Both the position numbers and the translations under genes were made by a program. From positions 16,417 to 80,416 of the forward strand of contig NZ_LWRV01000058.1 of assembly GCF_009372215.1 (NCBI RefSeq): a stretch of 64,000 nucleotides of DNA, given 5' to 3'. This DNA comes from Acinetobacter portensis. Its GTDB lineage: Bacteria > Pseudomonadota > Gammaproteobacteria > Pseudomonadales > Moraxellaceae. How positions within the stretch are numbered: the stretch's first letter is position 1; every line of letters starts with the position of its first letter. Below the pieces are notes generated by a model. The model was not told where the DNA came from, searched no databases, and saw only the letters and a list, made by a program, of their open reading frames with translations. Positions 1 to 9,457 of the stretch are shown piece after piece.

Positions 1-10
1 TCGGGCTGAA

Positions 11-157
11 TTAAAAAATCCAGCCGAGTAATTGAAAGGGCCATGTCAGTGCCTTACCCAATAAATACGCTTTGCTATACAGATCAGGATAGTTGTAAAT
101 CAGGTAGAACCAATAACCCAATAAAATCACCACATAAAAAGCCAATATATTTCTCAT
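11..157 (-). CDS. Small single-span membrane protein (48 aa), unknown
   Basis: An ATG ORF of 48 codons starts MRNILAFYVVILLGYWFYL and ends LLGWIF. The first 20 residues form one hydrophobic segment, and a second, weaker one lies near the C-terminus. A purine stretch (GAGAG) lies about 8 nt upstream. It follows the lipoprotein gene on the same strand and is the last gene visible in the element's minus-strand run. I do not recognise a family. It could be a cargo or leader peptide of the decayed element. The short length makes it uncertain as a real gene. Confidence 0.5.
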   Translation of the reverse strand: MRNILAFYVVILLGYWFYLIYNYPDLYSKAYLLGKALTWPFQLLGWIF

Positions 158-203
158 CGTTGTTCTCTCATCATTGTTCTTTCATTTTTTATCGTTGTAA
201 GGC

Positions 204-479
204 TTACAGTTTTGAACGGCAACTGAAGGTATATTCCAAGCCACGTTCATTAAAGTCCGCAGGCAGTTGGCGCATATCTTCAGCTTTACTCATCATCTCT
301 TGGCCATAGTGCGACTCTAGTTTGTTATACAAACATGAACAGAACGCCCGATTGCCCCCAGCATCTTTACAGCCTTGTTTAAACTGACGTTCAACTTTAG
401 GCGCACAGGCACTCAGTATGAGACCGAGTAGCAAGACAACCGCCACCTTGCATGACGCGCGATTAAAAAGCTTAGGCAT
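204..479 (-). CDS. Small Cys-rich lipoprotein, unknown function
   Basis: The protein is 91 aa and begins MPKLFNRASCKVAVVLLLG, a signal peptide with the lipobox LSAC, so it should be a lipoprotein. The mature part has the cysteine pattern GC-x9-FCSC plus a C-terminal Cys, suggesting disulfide bonding outside the cytoplasm. I chose the ATG at 479 because AAGGAG lies about 6 nt before it; the ORF itself extends upstream to 506 without such a site. It lies in the minus-strand small-gene run below the C4-like RNA, so it is probably element cargo. No named family is recognised. Confidence 0.7.
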   Translation of the reverse strand: MPKLFNRASCKVAVVLLLGLILSACAPKVERQFKQGCKDAGGNRAFCSCLYNKLESHYGQEMMSKAEDMRQLPADFNERGLEYTFSCRSKL

Positions 480-585
480 AGAAATACTCCTTTGATGAAG
501 TGTCAAAGCAGCATGTACAGAACAGGGTTAAATGAAATAAATACAGAGAGACGCTCACTTGAGCGCAGAAATAGAGATGGGTCAT
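472..585 (-). CDS. Possible 37-aa ORF overlapping the lipoprotein start
   Basis: The ORF starts with ATG at 585 after a purine-rich AGGGGG 5 nt upstream, and ends by overlapping the first codons of the lipoprotein gene by 8 nt. The peptide starts MTHLYFCAQVSVSLYLFHL and has several Cys and hydrophobic residues. The overlap suggests translational coupling. No family is recognised, and it could be non-coding spacer. Confidence 0.35.
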   Translation of the reverse strand: MTHLYFCAQVSVSLYLFHLTLFCTCCFDTSSKEYFYA

Positions 586-621
586 ACGAACCCCCTTTTA
601 TTATTGATCAGTCATTTTTTT

Positions 622-650
622 ACCATGCGATCCAAATACAATCGCATAGG
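622..650 (-). other. Hairpin after the Icd-like ORF
   Basis: ATGCGAT and ATCGCAT are separated by 9 nt, forming a short perfect hairpin between the 25-aa ORF and the next small ORF. It could be a processing or attenuation element. No U-run follows, so it is not a standard terminator. Confidence 0.35.
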
Positions 651-656
651 CGTGAT

Positions 657-734
657 TTATCCGCTGCGTTGAATACGAGCAGAAATAAACGGATCAATAA
701 AAGGCGGATGTAGCGAAGAGAATAAAGTGCGCAT
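657..734 (-). CDS. Short Icd-like leader ORF (25 aa) under the C4-like RNA
   Basis: The ORF reads MRTLFSSLHPPFIDPFISAR then IQRSG and stop. A strong AAGGAG lies 6 nt before the ATG, and that same AAGGAG sits inside the segment that the upstream RNA can pair with (741-750). In P1/P7 the C4 antisense RNA blocks translation of the short icd gene by pairing over its ribosome binding site, and this arrangement matches. The H-P-x-F-I start also recalls proteins annotated as host cell division inhibitor Icd-like. The identity is inference from layout and a short resemblance. The ORF is shorter than P1 icd (about 73 codons), so it may be truncated or only a control peptide. Confidence 0.55.
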   Translation of the reverse strand: MRTLFSSLHPPFIDPFISARIQRSG

Positions 735-740
735 GGCGGA

Positions 741-955
741 CTCCTTAGGTATAAAGAAGTTCTACCGCATCACTGCTAAATAATGGTGGCAGAACGAAAG
801 AGGGTTAGCAGACTGAACCTAAGAATCAGCACACCCGAAGGTGTCCCCCTCCCGTTCTACCGTAGAGGGAGCACGAGGGTACTCACTAAAAGATAGTATC
901 CTTTAGCGTTCTTAGGCAACGGTCTGCTAAAACCGACTGACAATGTAGGTCAGCA
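741..955 (-). ncRNA. C4-type antisense/leader RNA with duplicated target segments
   Basis: Read on the minus strand. Segment A1 (930-922, TTAGCAGAC) pairs perfectly with A' (813-805), and B1 (916-909, CCTAAGAA) pairs with B' (825-818). Between them lie a 9-bp hairpin (903-883, with a G-U pair) and an ACACC-UUCG-GGTGT hairpin (843-830). The G-U pairs and the UUCG loop fit transcription from the minus strand only. A second copy of each target follows: A2 (780-773, TTTAGCAG) and B2 (750-741, ACCTAAGGAG, which holds the Shine-Dalgarno of the next ORF). A'/B' can therefore pair with either copy. This is the logic of the C4 RNA of phages P1/P7. The 3' end of any processed RNA is unknown. Confidence 0.7.
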
Positions 956-961
956 CCGCCA

Positions 962-990
962 AGGATAATCAGCAAGACCACTATCGTCAA
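962..990 (-). promoter_or_regulatory. Sigma-70 promoter for the C4-like RNA
   Basis: TTGACG (990-985) and TATCCT (967-962) are spaced by exactly 17 nt on the minus strand, just inside the end of the yfjJ-like gene. Transcription would start near 955, a few bases before the first RNA hairpin. Confidence 0.6.
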
Positions 991-1015
991 GTCAGAGCGT
1001 GGATTTAAGCAACGA

Positions 1016-1917
1016 TTACTGTCTTAAAATAGCGTGATTCTTCAAGTGTCGTGGTTTATCTAAACCTCGACGTTTCTTAATCTCAAACTGCCCTGTCCCA
1101 AAGGTACGCATCCGAGGAAGTCGAACACGTAGATGCTGTAACTCTTTTTCAGGGTTAACAAGATATTGAGCCGTATTTAAAGCATTCTGCACTTCTTGTT
1201 TATGATCACGATGAATCATGCCAATCCCTAAAGTACCCTGCTCTTCAAATTGCTGTTTGTAAGCACGCATATTGGAAATAAAACAGTAGCCCTTATTTTT
1301 TGTTAATTGACTCCAATAAGATTGAATTAATCCTCCTAAATAAGCTCATTTTGACGCTTATTTCCATCATAAATAAGCAGCGTGTGGCAATGCAGTCCTT
1401 TATCAAGACCTTCCTCAATCGCCCATGCATGACCCTGCAAATCAGAAAAGCAGCCATCTTGATTTGAGTAGCGATTCGACATGATTTTTAAATAGTCCTG
1501 AAATTGCTCAATATCAACTTCATGCTGATATTTCTTTTGAATTGAAAAATCAACGCGAACAAAGAGTAAACGTGCATAGTGATTAAGGAGTTGAGTGAGG
1601 TAGGCGTGTAAGCTCTCTTGATTCTTTTTTTCACAGCGTCTGTAATAGGCATCTTGATCTGTGATTCTTTTTGATTGTCGTTGAATATACTCAAATACAT
1701 ATTCACACATCTCATGTTGAGATAAATGTTCCTTTTTATTTTTTAATAACTGCATCGCTTCAGCATAAATATCAATTGCCTCACTATATTTATATTTAGC
1801 ATCAAGTGTGAATTCAGAATTCAGCTGGATGCATTCGAAATCTTTGAGAGTCATTAATCCTTCTGAAACTCGTCGAACTATAATGTCTACTTTACAAAAA
1901 TAAGAGTGATTGAACAT
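1016..1917 (-). pseudogene. YagK/YfjJ (inovirus Gp2-like) protein, frameshifted
   Basis: Two adjacent frames join into one protein of about 300 aa. The N-terminal frame (1917 to 1336) ends at the conserved stretch with H-C-H-x-L-L-I-Y-D-G-N-K-R-Q-N, and the next frame continues without interruption as AYLGGLIQSYW from the following bases. A single missing base near 1346 explains the break. The family is found on P4-like and inovirus-like elements and some plasmids, with a suspected replication or packaging role that is not settled. A perfect inverted repeat lies just upstream (1925-1955), and the C4-like RNA follows directly. The gene is probably inactive unless the shift is a sequencing error. 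Confidence 0.7.
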
Positions 1918-1924
1918 GATTATC

Positions 1925-1955
1925 TCGTGTTTGGTTTATTTCACACCAAACACGA
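1925..1955. promoter_or_regulatory. Perfect 11-bp inverted repeat upstream of the yfjJ-like gene
   Basis: TCGTGTTTGGT and ACCAAACACGA are separated by 9 nt and end 8 nt from the gene start. It could be an operator for an element repressor, a leader hairpin, or a rolling-circle-type replication signal. The sequence alone does not decide between these. Confidence 0.55.
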
Positions 1956-2443
1956 ATGATGTATTTTTTTATTATTAGATACAGATAGCATCAATCACAA
2001 TAATAAATAATCACCTATTAACCAATATGAATATCGACAATATAAACCATATAGAAATATACTCATTAAATAATAATAGATAAATAATATTAATAACTTG
2101 CTAAGCCACAATTTATTTTTTATTATTCAACGTGGGGTGCCCTTTCTATTAACCCCTAGACTCAGCTTATTTTTTGATTATTAATTCAAGCTAAAGTTAA
2201 TTGCAGATAAAAATTCAAACGAACATTGTTTGATCATTTCCTCATTCAAAAGCATCGACACAATTTAAAGACAATTACCTTCACTCCGATATAAAGATGA
2301 TGCCACCTCCCAACCTACATCAATGTAGTATAGAACAGTCATTAGCCTCAAATAAACTTCACGTGACAAATAAGACAATAAAGCCTATATCAAATTACTC
2401 AAATACCTGTATATATGAGAAGTTATAGAGATTTATAGAACAC
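1956..2443. other. Non-coding AT-rich spacer of the element
   Basis: About 490 bases between two divergent broken genes. I see no ORF with a plausible start and no clear RNA gene. It should hold the divergent promoters. Confidence 0.5.
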
Positions 2444-2477
2444 AAAACACTACGTAAAACACTACGAAAACAACACG
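2444..2477 (+). repeat. Three tandem 11-mers upstream of the unknown gene
   Basis: AAAACACTACG occurs at 2444-2454 and 2456-2466, and a two-mismatch copy AAAACAACACG lies at 2467-2477. They sit about 35 bp before a TATAAT (2512-2517) and about 75 bp before the start of the plus-strand gene. They resemble iterons or a regulator-binding array. Confidence 0.5.
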
Positions 2478-2552
2478 TAAAAATCTATAAAAATAAGCCG
2501 TAAAACTTTATTATAATGCAATCAAAATACTTAATAAAAGTAGGACAATACT

Positions 2553-3481
2553 TTGTTAAAAACCATCATAGAAAAAGATATTTTAATTAGTAAATTGTTT
2601 ATGACATTTGCCGATGAGGACTTAGTTTGGATTTTATATGAACTAAAATATGCCTTACAATCTAATGAAGTTCAGATTGAATTACTTTTACAACGTCAGA
2701 ATACGCTTGAAGAACTTAAGGAATATTTAAGGCAGTATCTAAATAAACTAGATATCAACACGATCCAACAGAAATATGATTTTCTTATAGAAAAAAAGGA
2801 TTTATATATAAATTCTAAATTATTAAAAAGAATACCCAACGATCCTCAATTTCATCTTCTATTAATAAATAGATTACTAACGATGAATTTTACAGAGGTA
2901 ACCCCAACAGAATCACATCAACATAAATTATCAGAACTAAGCTCCCCCTCATCAACTTACTTTTTATTATTCATATTAACTTAGGGGCCTTTAAAAATTC
3001 AGACCTTAATATAATAGAAATACTTATAAATGAAATAATAGATACATACTCAATATTTATCAACTACAAACCTAATTTAAACAATTACATTGATGATCCA
3101 TCTTTTTCAGAATGGGCTGCTACCTATATATTAAAAAGGGTATTCCATTATACTGATTTAACAATAGATTCACCCCCAAAAGAATATGTTTTCAACTACC
3201 TCTTTAACTACTTCAGCCAAGAATATAACGCTATTTATACCAGTCATATCAGTTATACCAATTTTGTTAATGCCATAAAAAAAGCCTGGCAACAAAAGCA
3301 ATTTAGAGATCAAGGCAAGTTGAAAAAGAAATATCACCTCCCCCTAACCAAACAAGCTAAAAAGGAACTCACCAAACTAGCTGAGTTTAAAAATCAGCGT
3401 GAAAATTCTGTTCTAGAAGATTTAATTCATACTGCTTATTTAAATGAGATATGTGATGAGCATGGACAGTCTCGTTTTTAG
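2553..3481 (+). pseudogene. Unknown element protein, single-base frameshift
   Basis: The first frame runs from a TTG start (AGGA 7 nt upstream) for 143 codons. The coding sense continues from the C5 tract at 2944-2948 in the next frame to the stop at 3481, giving about 309 aa in total. The continuation reads LPLINLLFIIHINLGAF and ends in a basic segment (KKKYHLPLTKQAKKELTKL) that could form a small DNA-binding helix pair. One lost C in the C-run explains the break. No named family is recognised. Its stop codon overlaps the integrase remnant's stop on the opposite strand. Confidence 0.6.
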
Positions 3482-3640
3482 ACCATCCACTGCTTCACCT
3501 GCTCCTCATACCACTGCATCATTCGTACACGCTCATCCCAATACTGCGCTCTGTTATATGCAGAGCGCATACGGTTCTGTGGCACATGGGCAAGTTGACG
3601 TTCTATTGCATCTGAATTAATTAAAGAGAAGACCAACGTA
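3478..3640 (-). pseudogene. Tyrosine integrase, C-terminal remnant
   Basis: The minus strand encodes a tail typical of P4-type phage integrases: NSDAIERQLAHVPQNRMRSA, then YNRAQYWDERVRMMQWYEEQ and a stop at 3478. This covers the end of the catalytic domain after the active-site His/Arg region. Reading upstream, the frame degrades and meets a stop near 3650, so most of the gene is deleted. It lies next to a tRNA-Ser gene, the usual target of such integrases, so the element has lost its own mobility. Confidence 0.75.
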
Positions 3641-3736
3641 GCACTTACTCAAAGGAGTTTGTATTTCTAATACTTCAAAAATGAGATTGTCCTATAAAAT
3701 CTTATAAACAACTACTCAATATGATGGCATACAAAA

Positions 3737-3760
3737 TTTTATGTGGGTTTTTATGTGGGG
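3737..3760. repeat. Direct repeat between integrase remnant and tRNA-Ser
   Basis: TTTATGTGGG occurs twice at 3738-3747 and 3750-3759, 12 bp apart. The position between the integrase remnant and the tRNA suggests arm-type integrase binding sites near the old attachment site. This is inference. Confidence 0.4.
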
Positions 3761-3773
3761 CAAAATTAGAGGC

Positions 3774-3808
3774 AAAAAAAAGACCCTTGAAAATCAAGGG
3801 TCTTTTTA
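3774..3808 (-). terminator. Terminator after tRNA-Ser
   Basis: A perfect 10-bp stem (AGACCCTTGA with TCAAGGGTCT) has a 3-nt loop and is flanked by A and T runs. It starts 7 bases past the tRNA 3' end. Confidence 0.8.
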
Positions 3809-3814
3809 AGTATT

Positions 3815-3904
3815 TGGCGGAAGCGGTGAGATTCGAACTCACGGAGGGGGTAAACCCTCGTCGGTTTTCAAGACCGGTGCATTAAACCGCTCTGCCACGC
3901 TTCC
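3815..3904 (-). tRNA. tRNA-Ser (anticodon UGA)
   Basis: A 90-nt class II tRNA with acceptor stem GGAAGCG/CGCTTCC, discriminator G, an encoded CCA, a long variable arm, a TTCGAATCTC T-loop region and anticodon TGA in the loop CTTGAAA. It reads serine UCA codons. The integrase remnant downstream suggests this locus served as an integration site. Confidence 0.95.
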
Positions 3905-3913
3905 ATGTGCGCC

Positions 3914-3942
3914 ATAATACGGAGCTTTTCGTATTATGACAA
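3914..3942 (-). promoter_or_regulatory. Promoter of tRNA-Ser
   Basis: TTGTCA (3942-3937) and TATTAT (3919-3914) with 17-nt spacing end about 10 nt before the tRNA. The same bases form a 9-bp inverted repeat (CATAATACG/CGTATTATG). Confidence 0.65.
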
Positions 3943-4001
3943 GAGAAAAAACCATCTAAAGCATTCAAATGAATATTGTTTCGCCAAAAATGCCAAAAAA
4001 A

Positions 4002-6461
<2,460 letters not shown>

Positions 6462-6869
6462 ATGGCGAATAAATTCGAATTCAACATTCGTGTATATATT
6501 GAAGATACAGATGCAGGTGGCATTGTTTACCATGCAAATCATATTCGCTTTATGGAACGCACACGCACAGAATGGCTTCGTGCTTCAGGTATAGATCATT
6601 ATTGGCATCAAAAAGACTATAATTTTGTTGTACATAAAATTAATCTTAAATATTCACGCCCTATCCTTATGGATGATCTAATAACAGTCACTGCAAGTGT
6701 TGTTTCTTGTAAAGCATCATCTTTTGTGTTGCAACAGAATATTTATCGTGGTGAAATTATGTTGGCATCTGGCGAAGTCGAATTAGCATGTATAAATGCA
6801 GATATGCGACCATGCAGACTCCCAGAAGAAATTCGTGAACTGATTCTAAAAGAATTGGAACAAGACTAA
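6462..6869 (+). CDS. ybgC: Tol-Pal-associated acyl-CoA thioesterase
   Basis: About 135 aa in the hotdog-fold 4HBT family. The signature FNIRVYIEDTDAGGIVYHAN carries the catalytic Asp of YbgC-type thioesterases. It hydrolyses acyl-CoA and is usually the first gene of the tol-pal cluster, as here, with tolQ 26 nt downstream. I prefer the ATG at 6462 (MANKFEF) because the homologous core begins there. An in-frame ATG at 6444 would add six residues, and neither start has a strong ribosome binding site. Confidence 0.92.
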   Translation: MANKFEFNIRVYIEDTDAGGIVYHANHIRFMERTRTEWLRASGIDHYWHQKDYNFVVHKINLKYSRPILMDDLITVTASVVSCKASSFVLQQNIYRGEIMLASGEVELACINADMRPCRLPEEIRELILKELEQD

Positions 6870-6895
6870 AAAAAATTAATTGGCTCAATGTAATT

Positions 6896-7594
6896 ATGGC
6901 AACACAACTAGAATCTACCCTACACGTTTCTGATCTTATTCTTCAAGCAAGTCCAGTCGTACAAATAATTATGCTTATTCTACTTTTAGCATCTTTATTT
7001 AGCTGGTACTTAATTGCCAAATTACATATGAGCTATAAAAAAGCGCAGGCAGATGATGACCATTTCCAAAAAATATTTTGGTCTGGTGCAGAATTAAATA
7101 CGCTTTATAACAATGCTCAGCTTAATTCTAAACGTATTGGCTTAGAAGATATTTTCTATCAAGGTTTAGGTGAATTCCTAAAACTTAAAAAACGTAATGC
7201 CTCACCTGACCAAGCCATTGAAGGTACTGAACGTATTTTACGTGTGGGTTTAAGCCGCGATCAAGGTCATTTAGAACAAGGTATTGGCGTACTTGCAAGC
7301 ATTGGCTCAGTTGCGCCTTATATTGGTTTATTTGGTACAGTTTGGGGCATTATGAATGCCTTTATTGGTCTTGCAGATGTCGATCAAGTTACTTTAGCAA
7401 CTGTAGCACCAGGTATTGCCGAAGCACTTATTGCAACAGCTATTGGTCTTTTTGCTGCAATCCCTGCTGTATTGGCATTTAACCATTTCACAGCTAAAGG
7501 TGAAACAATCTATTCAGATCGTGCTTTATTTGCTGAAGAAATGATTGCTTTATTACAACGTCAATCTTTAGATTCAAATCAGGATCAAAATTAA
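6896..7594 (+). CDS. tolQ: Tol-Pal system proton channel subunit TolQ
   Basis: 232 aa, the usual TolQ/ExbB length. There are three membrane spans: near residues 20-42, and a long pair around 135-165 and 170-200 containing GLFGTVWGIMNAF and the conserved T-x-A-P-G-I-A-E-A segment. With TolR it forms the inner-membrane motor that uses the proton gradient to drive TolA and constrict the outer membrane at division. The stop overlaps the tolR start by one base, showing tight coupling. Confidence 0.97.
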   Translation: MATQLESTLHVSDLILQASPVVQIIMLILLLASLFSWYLIAKLHMSYKKAQADDDHFQKIFWSGAELNTLYNNAQLNSKRIGLEDIFYQGLGEFLKLKKRNASPDQAIEGTERILRVGLSRDQGHLEQGIGVLASIGSVAPYIGLFGTVWGIMNAFIGLADVDQVTLATVAPGIAEALIATAIGLFAAIPAVLAFNHFTAKGETIYSDRALFAEEMIALLQRQSLDSNQDQN

Positions 7595-8046
7595 TGGCGA
7601 TTCAACGTTCAGGACGCTTCGAGCGTATAAAAAAACCACTGAAAAGTGACATGAACGTCGTGCCATATATTGACGTTATGCTTGTACTTTTAGTGATTTT
7701 CATGGTGACCGCGCCAATGATCACAAGTGGTATTAAAGTTGACTTACCTCAAGCCAATAGCACGCCTATCGAATCTAAAGATGCGCCTGCTATTGTAAGC
7801 TTAGATAAAGATGGACAATACTTCTTACAATATAAAGATCAAAAAGCAGATCAACCATTAGCATTACAAGAACTCACCGCTATCTTAAGTGAAGCTCAAC
7901 AAACAGCTCAAACTGAAAACAAAGAACTAAACGTGGTGATTGAAGGTGAAAAAACACGTTCATATGGTGAAGTTATGTCACTGATGAATAGCCTTCAAGA
8001 AGCAGGATTAACTCAAGTAGGTTTACTTACAGAGCCTTTAAAATAA
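7594..8046 (+). CDS. tolR: Tol-Pal system motor subunit TolR
   Basis: 150 aa with one membrane span near residues 22-44, containing the conserved proton-relay aspartate in VVPYIDVMLVLLVIFMV. A periplasmic domain follows. It partners TolQ and is of the ExbD/TolR family. It sits one base after tolQ and 3 nt before tolA in the operon. Confidence 0.97.
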   Translation: MAIQRSGRFERIKKPLKSDMNVVPYIDVMLVLLVIFMVTAPMITSGIKVDLPQANSTPIESKDAPAIVSLDKDGQYFLQYKDQKADQPLALQELTAILSEAQQTAQTENKELNVVIEGEKTRSYGEVMSLMNSLQEAGLTQVGLLTEPLK

Positions 8047-8049
8047 TTT

Positions 8050-9258
8050 ATGAAAGATTTCAACAAGCCTCCTTTCAAACAGAATTCAATTGCAATTGGC
8101 TTCACACTTGGTGTGCATGTCATTGCAATTGTTGGCTTGCTTTATTTAGGCATGAGTAAAGCTCCTGAACCACCAAAGCAAATCAAAACTGTTTTAATTA
8201 AGCCTGAAGATTTAAAACCTGTTACCCGTGAAGTAACCGAATTTGAAGAAACAGCGCACACCAATGTAAAAGAAGAAATTACACAGACGGCTGAACCTAG
8301 TGTTGAAGCTCCTGTTATACCAACAACTCCCCCTATAGACACTCAAAAAGCCAAGCAAGAAGCACAAAAAGCTGAAGCCAAGGCTGCTGAAGATGCAAAA
8401 GTTGCAAACGCGAAAGCCAAAGCCGCTACTGAGGCAAAAGCTATTGCAGAGGCACAAGCAAAATCGGCAAATGATGCCAAATCAAAAGCTGCTGCCGAAG
8501 CGAAAGTAAAAGCCGCAAATGATGCCAAAGCTGCTGCGGATGCAAAACTTAAAGCTGCGAATGACGCCAAAGCGAAAGCCGTTGCAGATGCGAAACTCAA
8601 AGCTGCGAATGACGCCAAAGCAAAAGCTACTGCCGATGCGAAACTCAAAGCTGCTAATGACGCCAAAGCAAAAGCTGCTGCCGAAGCGAAAGTAAAAGCT
8701 GCTAATGACGCCAAGGCGAAAGCTGATGCTGATGCAAAAGCCAAAGCTACTGCAGATGCTAAGGCGAAAGCTGCGAATGATGCCAAAGCGAAAGCTGATG
8801 CAGATGCTAAGGCAAAAGCTGCAAATGATGCTAAAACAAAAGCTGCCGCAGATGCTAAGGCAAAAGCTGCGAATGATGCCAAGGCGAAAGCTGATGCTGA
8901 CGCAAAAGCCAAAGCTGCAGAAGAGGCCAAAGCATCATCTGCAAAAAAAGCAGCTGAAGAAGCTGCAACTAAAAAGGCTGAAGCAAAACGTATTGCATCA
9001 TCTGCGAAACAAGATTTTGAAAACAAAATTAAACGTGCTTGGGATACGCCTTCAGGTTCATCGGGTAAGCGAGCAACTGCCCGTGTCACATTAAGTGATA
9101 GTGGTGCTGTACAATCTGTAGTTGTGAATTCAAGTGACCCAGATATGAAAGCAAGTATTGAAGCTGCCGTTCGCTCTGCTGCTCCATATCCTATGCCTTC
9201 AGACCCAGATGCAAGACGTGAGGCAAGATCATTTACCTCAAGTTTCACATCAAAATAG
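8050..9258 (+). CDS. tolA: Cell envelope integrity protein TolA
   Basis: 402 aa. A short cytoplasmic start and one span (residues about 14-36) are followed by a long helical spacer from about 100 to 320, made of Ala/Lys/Asp-rich repeats (KAKAAADAK, KLKAANDAK and variants). The globular C-terminal domain (about 325-402, RVTLSDSGAVQSVVV) contacts TolB/Pal. It bridges the inner-membrane TolQR motor and the outer membrane. At DNA level the repeats are imperfect tandem units, making this a likely site of length variation between strains. Confidence 0.96.
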   Translation: MKDFNKPPFKQNSIAIGFTLGVHVIAIVGLLYLGMSKAPEPPKQIKTVLIKPEDLKPVTREVTEFEETAHTNVKEEITQTAEPSVEAPVIPTTPPIDTQKAKQEAQKAEAKAAEDAKVANAKAKAATEAKAIAEAQAKSANDAKSKAAAEAKVKAANDAKAAADAKLKAANDAKAKAVADAKLKAANDAKAKATADAKLKAANDAKAKAAAEAKVKAANDAKAKADADAKAKATADAKAKAANDAKAKADADAKAKAANDAKTKAAADAKAKAANDAKAKADADAKAKAAEEAKASSAKKAAEEAATKKAEAKRIASSAKQDFENKIKRAWDTPSGSSGKRATARVTLSDSGAVQSVVVNSSDPDMKASIEAAVRSAAPYPMPSDPDARREARSFTSSFTSK

Positions 9259-9275
9259 TACGTTCATTCACATAA

Positions 9276-9308
9276 AATAAAGCCATAGGCTAGAACTATG
9301 GCTTTATT
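9276..9308 (+). terminator. Hairpin between tolA and tolB
   Basis: AATAAAGCCATAG and CTATGGCTTTATT form a perfect 13-bp stem with a 7-nt loop. It may partly terminate or process the tol transcript; tolB starts 150 bases later. Confidence 0.65.
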
Positions 9309-9457
9309 CAATAAATAATTTTGAAAATTTTTGCTACTTTTTCAAGCATTTTCATACTGTTTTAACAGTTCTTAATAATCATGTACTTTAAATATAATAA
9401 ATTCGTGCCATTATGTAGAACAAACACAATAAACCATTTGATTTGAGTTAATAACGA

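Noticed and set aside
492..713. Plus-strand 73-codon ORF opposite the small-gene run
   Set aside because: No ribosome binding site or recognisable product; the minus strand carries better supported small ORFs and the RNA leader.
741..955. Retron or group I/II intron as explanation of the structured RNA
   Set aside because: No reverse transcriptase or intron-encoded protein lies nearby, and the duplicated complementary segments over a ribosome binding site fit an antisense switch better.
3774..3808. Integrase-derived attachment repeat
   Set aside because: The perfect stem with a U-run directly after the tRNA is best read as the tRNA terminator.
8340..8960. Repeat array that could look like CRISPR
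   Set aside because: The repeats are in-frame, imperfect and encode the TolA helix; there are no constant spacers and no cas genes.
8343..9248. A 301-codon minus-strand ORF rich in Ala/Ser/Phe
   Set aside because: It is the antisense of the tolA repeats; the repeat composition removes stops. tolA on the plus strand has clear domains and operon context.
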